NCBI RefSeq assembly: GCF_905220975.1
Contig: NZ_CAJNBK010000020.1
Span: 60,668-124,667, forward strand
DNA: 64,000 bases
From: Paraburkholderia haematera
GTDB lineage: Bacteria > Pseudomonadota > Gammaproteobacteria > Burkholderiales > Burkholderiaceae
Reading direction: 5' to 3'
The notes under the pieces are model-generated. The model did not search any database and had not been told where the DNA came from. It saw nothing but the letters and a program-made list of their open reading frames with translations. Position numbers and translations under genes: made by a program. Positions within the stretch are counted from its first letter, which is position 1; the number at the start of each line of letters is the position of its first letter. Below, piece after piece: positions 54,204 through 63,095 of this stretch.

Positions 54204-54887
54204 TCAGTGCTCGATGTTGGCGAGCGCGGCGCGCATCTTGTCGATCACCACCTTGTGATCCGGTGCGCCGAAGATCGCCGAGCCTGCCACGAACGTGTCC
54301 GCGCCAGCCGCTGCGATTTCGGCGATGTTGTCGACCTTCACGCCGCCGTCCACTTCGAGATGAATCTCGCGACCGGTTTTTTCCTTGTAGGCATCGATCC
54401 GCTGACGCGCTTCGCGCAGTTTGATGAGCGCCTCGGGAATGAACGATTGACCGCCGAAGCCCGGATTCACCGACATGATCAGGACCAGATCGACCTTGTC
54501 CATCACGTAGTCCAGATAGCTCAGCGACGTGGCCGGGTTGAACACGAGACCGGCCTTGCAACCGTGGTCGCGAATCAGCGACAGCGTGCGGTCGATATGG
54601 TCCGAGCCTTCCGGGTGAAAGCTGATCAGATTCGCGCCGGCCTTGGCGAAGTCCGGCACGATCCGGTCGACCGGGCGCACCATCAGGTGCACGTCGATCG
54701 GCACGTCCACGTGCGGGCGGATCGCTTCGCAGACGAGCGGGCCGATCGTCAGGTTCGGCACGTAATGGTTGTCCATCACATCGAAGTGAATCCAGTCGGC
54801 GCCGGCGGCGACGACGTTGCGGACTTCTTCGCCGAGGCGCGAGAAATCGGCGGACAGAATGCTGGGGGCGATGCGGAATTGCGTCAT
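54204..54887 (-). CDS. rpe: Ribulose-phosphate 3-epimerase
   Basis: The 227-residue TIM barrel interconverts ribulose-5-phosphate and xylulose-5-phosphate. Metal and catalytic residues are in IAPSILSADFSRLGEE, DWIHFDVMDNHYVPN, VDIHLMV-like PIDVHLMV and HLEVDGGVKVDNI. It is the first gene of rpe-gph and is divergent from apaG. A TAAAAT on the minus strand about 30 bases upstream is the best -10, without a good -35. Confidence 0.97.
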   Translation of the reverse strand: MTQFRIAPSILSADFSRLGEEVRNVVAAGADWIHFDVMDNHYVPNLTIGPLVCEAIRPHVDVPIDVHLMVRPVDRIVPDFAKAGANLISFHPEGSDHIDRTLSLIRDHGCKAGLVFNPATSLSYLDYVMDKVDLVLIMSVNPGFGGQSFIPEALIKLREARQRIDAYKEKTGREIHLEVDGGVKVDNIAEIAAAGADTFVAGSAIFGAPDHKVVIDKMRAALANIEH

Positions 54888-55163
54888 GGCGGGGGCGGAT
54901 GCGAGCGGGAAATCGCTATTTTACCGTTTTGTGCGCTGCTGAACCGGCTCGCAGGCGGTTCGATGCCGGCACCGACCCGGCGCGGCAACAGTGACAAAAC
55001 GCCTTAGCGGCCCTTGGCCAGAGGGATTTGTCCGGTTGCGGGCGTGCCGCGCATCAAGCAGAATGCCAAACCATAAGCGCCGCGTCGCCAATGCGCCCGC
55101 AAACCATTGGCGTTCGGGGCTTCCCGCGATTTTTTTAGCCCGTTTCACCAGACCGGAATCAGG

Positions 55164-55538
55164 ATGAGCCAGTACGAATTCAGCGTCTCGGCGCAGGTGC
55201 AGTTTCTGCCCGAAGAGTCGGACCCGGAGCGCCGCCAGTATGCGTTTGCATACACGCTGACTATCCGTAACAGCGGCCTCGTGCCGGCGCAGCTGATTGC
55301 GCGTCACTGGGTGATTACCGACAGCGACAGCAACGTGCAGGAAGTCAAAGGCTTGGGCGTAGTCGGGCATCAGCCCCTGCTCAAACCGGGCGAGCACTTC
55401 GAATATACGAGCTGGGCGGTGATCGCTACGCCCGTCGGCACCATGCGCGGAGAGTATTTCTGCGTGGCGGAGGACGGCGAGCGCTTCGACGCACCGGTGC
55501 CCGAGTTCATTCTGCGCATGCCGCGTACTTTGCATTGA
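55164..55538 (+). CDS. apaG: ApaG protein (CO2+/MG2+ efflux-associated, FN3-like fold)
   Basis: The 124-residue all-beta protein has FAYTLTIRNSGLVPAQLIARHWVITD, VVGHQPLLKPGEHFEYTSW and GTMRGEYFCV, the ApaG signature blocks including a GxGxxG-like loop. Its molecular role is unclear; it was named for its link to apaH. The ATG at 55164 follows ATCAGG. It is divergent from rpe and convergent with the small membrane-protein gene. Confidence 0.94.
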   Translation: MSQYEFSVSAQVQFLPEESDPERRQYAFAYTLTIRNSGLVPAQLIARHWVITDSDSNVQEVKGLGVVGHQPLLKPGEHFEYTSWAVIATPVGTMRGEYFCVAEDGERFDAPVPEFILRMPRTLH

Positions 55539-55584
55539 ACCGAGGGCGCGGCTCGCGGTCTTTAAGAAGCTTTACGGCACAGCG

Positions 55585-55746
55585 TTACTGGGTTTTTTGC
55601 TGCTTTTGCTGTTCATTGCTGGCTGCGCGCGCGGCCTTTTTCTTGCCGGACGACGTCCATACAACGATAAAGACGAGCAGGAAGAGCGCGAGGAGCGATT
55701 CCAGCGCGAAGATGAGCATCGGGTATTCGTCGAACAGATCAGACAT
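55585..55746 (-). CDS. Small single-span membrane protein, 53 residues
   Basis: The protein has a short acidic N-terminus (MSDLFDEYP), one strong hydrophobic helix (residues 10-33, LIFALESLLALFLLVFIVVW) and a basic, Gln-rich tail (SSGKKKAARAASNEQQKQQ). Topology is probably N-out or periplasmic with a cytoplasmic tail by the positive-inside rule. I do not recognise a family. GGAAA lies upstream of the ATG at 55746; another ATG four codons earlier is possible. It is divergent from mltA, the two starts being only about 30 bases apart, so a shared promoter region must overlap mltA or the gene itself. Confidence 0.65.
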   Translation of the reverse strand: MSDLFDEYPMLIFALESLLALFLLVFIVVWTSSGKKKAARAASNEQQKQQKTQ

Positions 55747-55774
55747 GGCGGTTTCCATCAAGAACGAACATTGT

Positions 55775-56899
55775 ATGCGTTTTGTCCGCACGGCCGGAGC
55801 ATGGCTTGGGGCGCTTTCGGTTGCGGTGATGCTGGCTTCCTGCGGTGGTGGCGGCGCGGTTCGGCCTTCGGTTTCGCCGCCTACGGGTGCCGCGATCATA
55901 CCCGGGCAGATTGCCGCGGCGCGGCTGACAGCGGTAGCGTGGCAGCAGGTGCCGGGGTGGCAGGACGATTCGCTGATCGGCGCGACGGCTGCGTTACGGC
56001 AAAACTGCCTGAGGCTTGCGCGTCAACCGAACTGGGCTCGCGCATGCACGGCGGCCTCGCAGATCGACGATCTGGACGTCACCGGTGCGCGGGCGTTTTT
56101 CGAGGCGTACTTCACGCCCTTCCAGTTAGCCAATAACGACGGCACGCTCGACGGCCTCGTCACCGGCTACTACGAGCCGTTGCTGCGCGGTTCGCGCACG
56201 CGGCACGGCGTGTATCAGACGGCGCTGTACCGCTGGCCATCCGGTTATCGCGCGGGTGCGCCACTGCCGGCACGTGCGCAACTCGAGCGCGCGGGCGTGC
56301 TCAATGGCAATGAACTCGTGTGGGTCGACGATCCAATCGAAGCCTTCTTCCTGCAAGTGCAGGGGTCCGGGCGCGTTGTGATGGAAGACGGCAGCGTGAT
56401 GCGGGTCGGCTTTGGCGGCACCAACAATCAGCCATACAAGTCGATCGGGCGGTGGCTGCTCGATCGCGACGAACTGACGCCGGCGCAGGCGACCATGCAG
56501 GGCATCAAGGCGTGGGCGCGCGCGAACCCCACGCGGGTTGACGCATTGCTCGATACCAATCCGCGCTTCGTGTTCTTCCGCGAAATGCCATCGGGCGAGA
56601 GCGCGCCGAGTGGCGGAGCCGATGGTCCGATCGGTGCGCTAGGTGTGCCGTTGACGCCGGAGCGGTCGATCGCGGTGGATCCGACCTCGATTCCGCTGGG
56701 TACGCCGGTGTTTTTGCAGACCACGCGCCCGTTGACGAACTCGCCGATGAATCGCCTCGTCTTCGCGCAGGACACGGGGTCCGCGATCAAAGGCGGCGTG
56801 CGCGCGGATTACTTCTGGGGGCTTGGCGACGATGCCGGCGATCTGGCCGGCAAGATGAAGCAGGGCGGCCGGATGTGGGTATTGTTGCCGAATTCGTGA
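55775..56899 (+). CDS. mltA: Membrane-bound lytic murein transglycosylase A
   Basis: The 374-residue protein has a lipoprotein signal with lipobox LASC followed by a Gly-rich stretch. It has the MltA domain segments VTGYYEPLLRGSRTRHGVYQ and VQGSGRV...GGTNNQPYKSIGRWL, and the C-terminal 3D domain FAQDTGSAIKGGVRADYFWG, where the catalytic Asp is in AQDTG. It cleaves peptidoglycan with formation of 1,6-anhydro-muramic acid at the outer membrane. The frame is open upstream; the ATG at 55775 directly starts the lipoprotein signal, while an in-frame ATG at 55745 would add ten polar residues. Confidence 0.94.
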   Translation: MRFVRTAGAWLGALSVAVMLASCGGGGAVRPSVSPPTGAAIIPGQIAAARLTAVAWQQVPGWQDDSLIGATAALRQNCLRLARQPNWARACTAASQIDDLDVTGARAFFEAYFTPFQLANNDGTLDGLVTGYYEPLLRGSRTRHGVYQTALYRWPSGYRAGAPLPARAQLERAGVLNGNELVWVDDPIEAFFLQVQGSGRVVMEDGSVMRVGFGGTNNQPYKSIGRWLLDRDELTPAQATMQGIKAWARANPTRVDALLDTNPRFVFFREMPSGESAPSGGADGPIGALGVPLTPERSIAVDPTSIPLGTPVFLQTTRPLTNSPMNRLVFAQDTGSAIKGGVRADYFWGLGDDAGDLAGKMKQGGRMWVLLPNS

Positions 56900-57059
56900 G
56901 AGTTTGACGGCGGCGGGTTTCGTGGTGCCTAGGTCCTGGTTGAAAACCGCTGCGTGGCAAGTTGCCCCGCAGTTGGTGTCTTTAAATGGCACAGCTTCCA
57001 GATACTGATTCAGCCGCTGGCGTTGGCTCTTCCAGTTTTTGTTCGTGCGCGCCACTTGC

Positions 57060-57150
57060 CTTGCTTTGCCCGCCGGACGGTTAATCCCCTTTCACGGCAG
57101 GCATATTTGATAGCGGAACTGACGCCGATCAGCTCCGTTATCAAGCTTCA
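57060..57150 (-). pseudogene. Possible remnant of a paaK-like 3' end
   Basis: The stretch shares GCTTTGCCC and ACGCCGATCAGC with the 3' end of paaK at almost the same spacing (59 versus 57 bases), and about two-thirds identity over the first part. Read on the minus strand it gives E-L-I-G-V-S where PaaK has A-L-I-G-V-S. It lies directly after the paaK stop. It looks like a decayed tandem duplicate of the last 90 bases or of a paralogue. Confidence 0.4.
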
Positions 57151-57166
57151 TCCTCCGGCGTATCGC

Positions 57167-58471
57167 TTAGAGCTCCGACTTCCGCTTGTCCACCACCCTT
57201 CGTGCTTTGCCCACCGAGCGCTCGATCCCGTTGACAGCCAGTACGTTCACAACTGCGCTCACGCCGATCAGCGCCTTGATGTCATAGGTCAACGCCTGCT
57301 TCGCCGTGGTCAGTGCAGCCGTATCCGGCGCCGACTCCGGGCAAGGCTCGACGTTCAACGTCAATACGTCGAGCGGGCCTTCCTTGGTTAGCACGATCTG
57401 GTAGTGAGGCGCGAGAGCGTGCTGCTTGAGCAGCAATTCTTCGATCTGCGTCGGGAATACATTCACGCCGCGCACGATCATCATGTCGTCCGAACGGCCG
57501 GTGATTTTTTCCATCCGGCGCATGGTGCGTGCGCTGCCTGGCAGGAGGCGCGTCAGATCGCGCGTCCGGTAACGGACGATCGGCAGCGCTTCCTTGGTCA
57601 ACGATGTGAACACCAGTTCACCGAGTTCGCCGTCCGGCAGCACTTCGCCGGTTTCGGGGTCGATGATCTCGGGGTAAAAATGGTCTTCCCAGATAGTCGG
57701 GCCATCTTTGGTCTCGACGCATTCCGAAGCGACGCCAGGTCCCATCACTTCAGATAGACCGTAGATATCGACAGCGTCGATGCCCATGCGCTTTTCGATC
57801 GCCTGGCGCATGTCGTTGGTCCACGGTTCCGCCCCGAAGATGCCGATGCGCAGCGAGCAATTCGCCGGATCGATGCCCTGCCGTTCGAGCTCGTCAGCGA
57901 TCGACAACATATAGCTTGGCGTCACCATGATGATGTCGGGCCGGAAGTCCTGAATCAGTTGCACCTGTTTTTCAGTCTGACCACCGCCGAACGGGATCAC
58001 TGTCAGTCCCGCGCGCTCGGCGCCGTAGTGAGCCCCTAGGCCGCCTGTGAACAAACCGTAGCCGTAGCTCACGTGAACTTTGTCGCCGCGCTTCGCGCCC
58101 GCGGCACGGATCGAACGTGCGACGAGATTCGCCCACGTATCGATATCGCGCGCCGTGTAGCCGACCACCGTCGGCTTGCCCGTCGTCCCGGACGACGCGT
58201 GGATCCGCGAAATCTGTTCCTGCGGCACCGCGAACATGCCGAACGGGTAGTTGTCGCGCAGATCCTTCTTGGTGGTGAACGGAAAGCGCGCCAGGTCCGC
58301 GAGGGTCTTCACTTCGCTCGGATGGACGCCGGCCTCGTCGAATTTCTGCCGATACACCGGTGAATTCTCGTAAGCGTGGTTCAGCGACCATTTGAGCCGT
58401 TCGAGTTGGAGCGCGGCGAGTTCGTCGCGGCTGGCGGTCTCGATGGGATCGAGCGGGAGGGCGGTGGTCAT
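57167..58471 (-). CDS. paaK: Phenylacetate-CoA ligase
   Basis: The 434-residue adenylate-forming enzyme activates phenylacetate with ATP and CoA, the entry step of the pathway. The P-loop is IHASSGTTGKPTVVGYT. The Gln/Tyr-rich acyl pocket region GYGLFTGGLGAHYGAER and the C-terminal hinge GRSDDMMIVRGVNVFPTQIEE are present, as is the conserved VGKARR end. It is the last gene of the minus-strand paa run; paaI lies 161 bases upstream. Confidence 0.96.
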   Translation of the reverse strand: MTTALPLDPIETASRDELAALQLERLKWSLNHAYENSPVYRQKFDEAGVHPSEVKTLADLARFPFTTKKDLRDNYPFGMFAVPQEQISRIHASSGTTGKPTVVGYTARDIDTWANLVARSIRAAGAKRGDKVHVSYGYGLFTGGLGAHYGAERAGLTVIPFGGGQTEKQVQLIQDFRPDIIMVTPSYMLSIADELERQGIDPANCSLRIGIFGAEPWTNDMRQAIEKRMGIDAVDIYGLSEVMGPGVASECVETKDGPTIWEDHFYPEIIDPETGEVLPDGELGELVFTSLTKEALPIVRYRTRDLTRLLPGSARTMRRMEKITGRSDDMMIVRGVNVFPTQIEELLLKQHALAPHYQIVLTKEGPLDVLTLNVEPCPESAPDTAALTTAKQALTYDIKALIGVSAVVNVLAVNGIERSVGKARRVVDKRKSEL

Positions 58472-58632
58472 CGAATGTCTCCTTACTGCCTCAATGCTTG
58501 GGGTCCGGGGTGCGGTGCGCTTGCGCGCAAAAACGGGGACTCGTTGCTATCTATGGATGCGCTGCCAATGTGTCGCGGACGCGCCGCGACTCGGCTGCGA
58601 ATTTGGCGCGACGCGGCTGTTCAATCAGTTAT

Positions 58633-59094
58633 TCAATCGCCCGCAGGAATCAGGTTGCCTTTGATCTGCGCGGATTTGCCGCGAAACATCGCCACGGTCT
58701 CCTCTGCGCGATTCGTGACGCGAATGTCGTAAATGCCGGTGCGGCCGCTCAGCGTTTGCTCGACTGCTTCGGCGGTCAACACGTCGCCGCCTTTTACCGG
58801 CCGCAGGAATTCGATCGAGCAGCCGGCTGCCACTGTGTTGATGTTGTACGTGTTGCAGGCGAAAGCGAACGTCGAATCGGCGAGCGTGAAAATCAGGCCG
58901 CCGTGGCAAATCTGATGGCCGTTCAGGAAATCGTCGCGTACGGCCATGCGCAGGCGCGCGTACCCTGGGCGCACTTCTACGATTTCGAGTCCGAGCGCCC
59001 GGCTGCACGCATCGTTTTCGTACATGGCGGCAGCGGTCGCGCGAGCGAGTTCGTCGGGGGTCATTTGGGCCGGGTGGTTCGGTTGTGAGGACAT
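58633..59094 (-). CDS. paaI: Hydroxyphenylacetyl-CoA thioesterase PaaI
   Basis: The 153-residue hot-dog-fold thioesterase has the PaaI signature GHQICHGGLIFTLADSTFAFACN, where the HGG/D residues form the active site. In this pathway it rescues CoA from dead-end or toxic intermediates. The start at 59094 lies one base past the paaG stop, so translation is likely coupled; the longer frame upstream overlaps paaG and is rejected. Confidence 0.93.
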   Translation of the reverse strand: MSSQPNHPAQMTPDELARATAAAMYENDACSRALGLEIVEVRPGYARLRMAVRDDFLNGHQICHGGLIFTLADSTFAFACNTYNINTVAAGCSIEFLRPVKGGDVLTAEAVEQTLSGRTGIYDIRVTNRAEETVAMFRGKSAQIKGNLIPAGD

Positions 59095-59095
59095 A

Positions 59096-59887
59096 TCAGC
59101 GACCCTCGAAGCGCGGTGCGCGTTTTTCCACGAATGCTTGCACGCCTTCCGCGTAATCGTGGGAAGCGCCGAGTTCGCGTTGCAGATCGCGTTCGAGATC
59201 GAGCTGCTGATCCAGGGTTTGCGTCGTGCCTGCACGCATCGCCTGTTTAATCGCCGCGATGGCGCGCGTGGGTTGTTGCGCCAGTTGGGCCGCGAGTTTG
59301 CTTGCCGCAGTGGTCAGCTCGGTGTCATCAACCGTTTGCCAGATCAGGCCCCAGCTTTCAGCTTTCTCCGCGCTCAGTTTGTCGCCGGTGATGGCGAGAC
59401 CTAACGCGCGCGCCATGCCGACGCGTTGCGGCAGGAACCACGTGCCGCCCGAGTCCGGCACGAGACCGATCTTCACGAATGCCTGAATGAAACTGGCCGA
59501 GCGAGCGGCCAGCACGAGGTCGCAAGCCAGTGCGAGATTGGCGCCGGCGCCGGCAGCCGTGCCGTTGACCGCGGCAATCACGGGCAGCGTCAGTGCTTGC
59601 AGACGGCGAATCAGCGGATTGAAATGCGCATCGATCAGTTCGCCCAGATCGGTCATCGCGCCTGGCGTGAAGTCGAGATCCGCGAGATCCTGTCCCGCGC
59701 AGAAACCGCGGCCCGCACCGGTCAGCACGAGCGCGCGGGCGCTGGACGCCTCGACCTGGTCGAGTGCGCTGCTCAATTCCTGGTGCATCGCGCGCGTAAA
59801 GCTGTTGAGCTTGTCAGGGCGATTCAGTGTGATGGTCGCTACGCGACTCGATGTATCGATGTCGAGGCGAATTGCTTCATATGACAT
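59096..59887 (-). CDS. paaG: 1,2-epoxyphenylacetyl-CoA isomerase
   Basis: The 263-residue crotonase-fold enzyme converts the ring epoxide to the oxepin. The oxyanion loop is GFCAGQDLADLDF, and the catalytic Asp is D145 in VPDSGGTWFLPQ, which distinguishes it from the Glu-Glu hydratases such as PaaF. The ATG at 59887 follows GAGGAGA. It is 46 bases after paaJ and directly precedes paaI. Confidence 0.94.
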   Translation of the reverse strand: MSYEAIRLDIDTSSRVATITLNRPDKLNSFTRAMHQELSSALDQVEASSARALVLTGAGRGFCAGQDLADLDFTPGAMTDLGELIDAHFNPLIRRLQALTLPVIAAVNGTAAGAGANLALACDLVLAARSASFIQAFVKIGLVPDSGGTWFLPQRVGMARALGLAITGDKLSAEKAESWGLIWQTVDDTELTTAASKLAAQLAQQPTRAIAAIKQAMRAGTTQTLDQQLDLERDLQRELGASHDYAEGVQAFVEKRAPRFEGR

Positions 59888-59933
59888 TGGGTGTCTCCTC
59901 AAAGTCTCTTTGACCGGCAGGGCGGCGTTGATG

Positions 59934-61136
59934 TCAGACCCGCTCGATCACCAGGGCGATACCTTGACCCACGCCGATACACATTGTGCAAAGTGCAAAG
60001 CGGCCGTTGATCCGCTCCAGCTGGTAAAGCGCCGTGGTGATCAAGCGCGCGCCCGATGCGCCGAGCGGATGGCCGAGCGCAATCGCTCCGCCGTTCGGAT
60101 TGACGCGTGGATCGTCGTCGCGCAGACCGAGTGTGCGCAAGACGGCAAGCCCCTGCGATGCGAAGGCTTCGTTCAACTCGATCACGTCGAACTGGTCGAG
60201 CGTCATGTTCAGTTGCTTCAACAGCTTTTGTGTGGCCGGCGCAGGGCCGATGCCCATGATGCGCGGCTCCACGCCCGCCGTCGCCATGCCCACCACACGT
60301 GCGCGGCGGCGCAATCCGTATTGATCGGCGGTATCCTGGCTCGCGAGCAGTAGTGCACACGCGCCGTCGTTCACGCCCGATGCATTGCCGGCGGTCACGC
60401 TGCCGTCGGGCCGGACCACACCCTTGAGCTTGCCCAGGTTTTCGAGCGACGTTTCGCGCGGATGCTCGTCGAGCGTCACGCTTACGGGGTCGCCTTTCTT
60501 CTGCGCAATTTCAACGCCGACGATTTCCTGAGCCAACGTGCCATCTCGCTGCGCGCGCGCTGCCTTTTGCTGGCTCGACAGCGCAAACGCATCCTGATCC
60601 GCACGGCTTATGCCGAATTCAACGGCGACGTTTTCCGCGGTCTCCGGCATCGAATCGACGCCGTATTGGCGCTTCATTAGCGGATTGATAAAGCGCCAGC
60701 CGATGGTCGTGTCGTAAATGTCTGCCTGCCGCGAGAACGCACTGGTGGCCTTGCCCATCACGAATGGCGCGCGCGTCATGCTTTCGACGCCGCCGGCGAT
60801 CATGAGCCGCGCTTCACCGGCCTTGATGGCGCGCGCAGCGGTGCCGACCGCGTCCATGCCCGAGCCACACAGGCGGTTGATGGTTGTGCCGGACGCTTCC
60901 GTGGGCAAGCCAGCCAGCAATGCCGCCATGCGGGCGACGTTGCGATTGTCGTCACCGGCCTGATTGGCGCAGCCATAGATCACATCGTCGAGAGCTTGCC
61001 AGTTGACGCCAGGATTGCGTTCGATCAGCGCCTTGATCGGTACCGCGCCGAGGTCGTCGGCGCGGACATCCTGCAGGGCTCCGCCGTAGCGGCCGATGGG
61101 CGTGCGAATCGCGTCGCAAATGAAGGCGTCGTTCAT
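59934..61136 (-). CDS. paaJ: 3-oxoadipyl-CoA/3-oxo-5,6-dehydrosuberyl-CoA thiolase
   Basis: The 400-residue thiolase has the nucleophile C90 in NRLCGSGMDAVG, the His in GGAIALGHPLGASGARL and the second Cys in CTMCIGVGQG. It cleaves the two beta-keto intermediates of phenylacetate breakdown, and the same enzyme (called PcaF) serves the beta-ketoadipate path. The start at 61136 is followed by MNDAFICDAIRTPIGRYGG, a typical family start. Confidence 0.94.
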   Translation of the reverse strand: MNDAFICDAIRTPIGRYGGALQDVRADDLGAVPIKALIERNPGVNWQALDDVIYGCANQAGDDNRNVARMAALLAGLPTEASGTTINRLCGSGMDAVGTAARAIKAGEARLMIAGGVESMTRAPFVMGKATSAFSRQADIYDTTIGWRFINPLMKRQYGVDSMPETAENVAVEFGISRADQDAFALSSQQKAARAQRDGTLAQEIVGVEIAQKKGDPVSVTLDEHPRETSLENLGKLKGVVRPDGSVTAGNASGVNDGACALLLASQDTADQYGLRRRARVVGMATAGVEPRIMGIGPAPATQKLLKQLNMTLDQFDVIELNEAFASQGLAVLRTLGLRDDDPRVNPNGGAIALGHPLGASGARLITTALYQLERINGRFALCTMCIGVGQGIALVIERV

Positions 61137-61262
61137 GTGGGCTCCTACTGGGACGGATCGGCGGGACCTGCCGATCCGATGTCTCATGTTAGTCAGGGGG
61201 CACGGCCCGGTCTATTCGGCCAAACGACATAGGACGGAAACCGTGCGTTTGTCTTATGCCAT

Positions 61263-62963
61263 TCAGCCGGCTACCGCGGGCGCCGCTTTCGGTTCAACAT
61301 GAACGCGGCTTTGAACGACGCGGAAGCGGTTCGCGACAAAGGCTGCGTCGGCCAACGCGGCATTGGCTGCCGGGTTTGCGCCTGTGCCGTGGAAGTCGGA
61401 GAAGGCCGCAGACTGATTGACGAAAACGCCACCCGTCAAATTGACCGAGAGTGCTACACCACCGCGGATCGATGCTTCGTGCGCCTCTTCGAGCACGGCT
61501 TCATCCGTGCTGTAGATCGACAGCGTCAGCGCGCCGTGTTCGGCGGCGATTGCGCCAGCAAGGTCGAGCGACTGCGCTGTCGAGTCCGTCGCGATCACGA
61601 ACGAGATCGGGCCGAACCATTCTTTGGTGAACTGCGCGTGGTCGGTTGCGGCATCTAGCTGGAGCATGAGCGGCGTGCGTACGCGGGCACCGGCAAAGGC
61701 CGGATGTTCGAGTGATTGGCTTTCAGCCAGAACGCGGCCGAGCTTGGCAGCTTCGTCGATACGTTGGGTTACGCTTTCGTTCTGGACCGCGCCGAGCAGT
61801 TCGACGGCGCGCGCTGGGTCTGCAACCAGTTTTTGCACTGCGCCGGCGAGAGCTTGAGCGACTTCGTCGAAACCGAGTGTGCCTTCAGCGGTGCGGATGC
61901 CGGCGCGCGGTACGTAGATGTTTTGCGGCGCGGTGCACATCTGGCCCGAGTACAGCGCGAGCGAGAAGGCAATATTGCGCGCGGCGGCTTTGATGTCGTC
62001 CACAGAGTCGATCACGATCTGATTGACGCCGGCTTTCTCGGTGTAGACCTGAGCCTGATGCGCGTTGCGCTCAAGCCAGGTGCCGTTTTGTGTGCTGCCC
62101 GTGAAGTCGATCAATTTGATTTCCGGGCGCAGTGCCAGAGCCTGGACGAGCGGGCCGTCGTTCGGTTCGGTTGCTAGCAGCGTAACGATGTTCGGATCGA
62201 AACCGGCTTCGCGCAGCACGTCACGCGCGATTCGTACGGTCAGCGCGAGCGGCAGAATCGCACCCGGATGCGGCTTGACGATAACCGTGTTGCCTGTTGC
62301 CAGGTCAGCGAAGAGGCCCGGATAGCCGTTCCACGTCGGGAAAGTACAGCAGCCGAGCACGAGTCCGGTACCGCGCGGTACGACGGTGTAGCGTTTGTGC
62401 ATCGCGAGCGGAGGATTCTTGCCTTGCGGCTTTTCCCAGTGGGCATCGGCGGGGATGCGGCGCAGTTGATCCCACGCGTACACGACCGCTTCGAGTGCGC
62501 GGTCTTGCGCATGCGGGCCGCCGGCCTGAAAGGCCATCATGAATGCCTGACCGGTCGTGTGCATGACGCTGTAGCCGATTTCGAAGCTGGCGCGATTCAC
62601 GCGCGCGAGGATTTCGAGGCATACGCCGATCCACGCCTGCGGACCTGCCATGCGCCAGTCGCGCTGTGCGGCGGCTGCCGCGGAGATCAGCGCGTCGGGG
62701 TTGGCTTTCGGATAGCGCACGCCAAGCGGGAACCCGAACGGCGAGACTTCGGCGCCGACGGTCTCCCCGGTCGACGGCTGGTCGAGGTCGAACGTCTTGT
62801 TCAGGTGCGCTTTGAATGCGGCCTCGCCGTCTGCGTTAGCGGTTTCCCCGTACACTTTCGGACTGGGCATCTCGACGAACGGACTCCAGTAGCCGCGCGT
62901 CTCAATCGCGGTGAGTGCCTTTTGCAGCGTGTCTTCGTGCTTGGTGAATAGCGGATGTGTCAT
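61263..62963 (-). CDS. paaN: Phenylacetate degradation protein PaaN (aldehyde dehydrogenase type)
   Basis: The 566-residue protein is an aldehyde dehydrogenase with the catalytic Cys in SLALYSGQMCTAPQNIYVP and cofactor segments PTWNGYPGLFADLATGNTVIVKPHPG. It lacks the MaoC hydratase half of E. coli PaaZ, so it would oxidise the semialdehyde after ring opening while a separate hydratase opens the oxepin ring. It is the first gene of the minus-strand paa run and divergent from paaF, with an operator-like dyad between. Confidence 0.93.
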   Translation of the reverse strand: MTHPLFTKHEDTLQKALTAIETRGYWSPFVEMPSPKVYGETANADGEAAFKAHLNKTFDLDQPSTGETVGAEVSPFGFPLGVRYPKANPDALISAAAAAQRDWRMAGPQAWIGVCLEILARVNRASFEIGYSVMHTTGQAFMMAFQAGGPHAQDRALEAVVYAWDQLRRIPADAHWEKPQGKNPPLAMHKRYTVVPRGTGLVLGCCTFPTWNGYPGLFADLATGNTVIVKPHPGAILPLALTVRIARDVLREAGFDPNIVTLLATEPNDGPLVQALALRPEIKLIDFTGSTQNGTWLERNAHQAQVYTEKAGVNQIVIDSVDDIKAAARNIAFSLALYSGQMCTAPQNIYVPRAGIRTAEGTLGFDEVAQALAGAVQKLVADPARAVELLGAVQNESVTQRIDEAAKLGRVLAESQSLEHPAFAGARVRTPLMLQLDAATDHAQFTKEWFGPISFVIATDSTAQSLDLAGAIAAEHGALTLSIYSTDEAVLEEAHEASIRGGVALSVNLTGGVFVNQSAAFSDFHGTGANPAANAALADAAFVANRFRVVQSRVHVEPKAAPAVAG

Positions 62964-63010
62964 GGCAGATGGGCTTGGCTGTGCGTTGGGAAAAGCCTGT
63001 CGAATAATTG

Positions 63011-63024
63011 ACCGACCGGTTGGT
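63011..63024. promoter_or_regulatory. Operator-like dyad between paaN and paaF
   Basis: ACCGACCGGTTGGT is a 14-base near-palindrome (12 of 14 symmetric) centred in the divergent region. It overlaps a TTGACC that could be the paaF -35. A TetR-type phenylacetyl-CoA-responsive repressor (PaaR) is known in Burkholderia; this is the best candidate site here. Confidence 0.55.
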
Positions 63025-63095
63025 TGGTGAATGGTAGCATTATTAAGACGGCCGCGCGAAGCGTTTTCGCGCGCCTTTAACCATTAGGAGGCGGC

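Noticed and set aside
56639..57055. 138-codon minus-strand frame with a GTG start, MARTNKNWKSQRQ
   Set aside because: It overlaps the end of mltA antisense, has no ribosome site, and the non-overlapping part is not recognisable.
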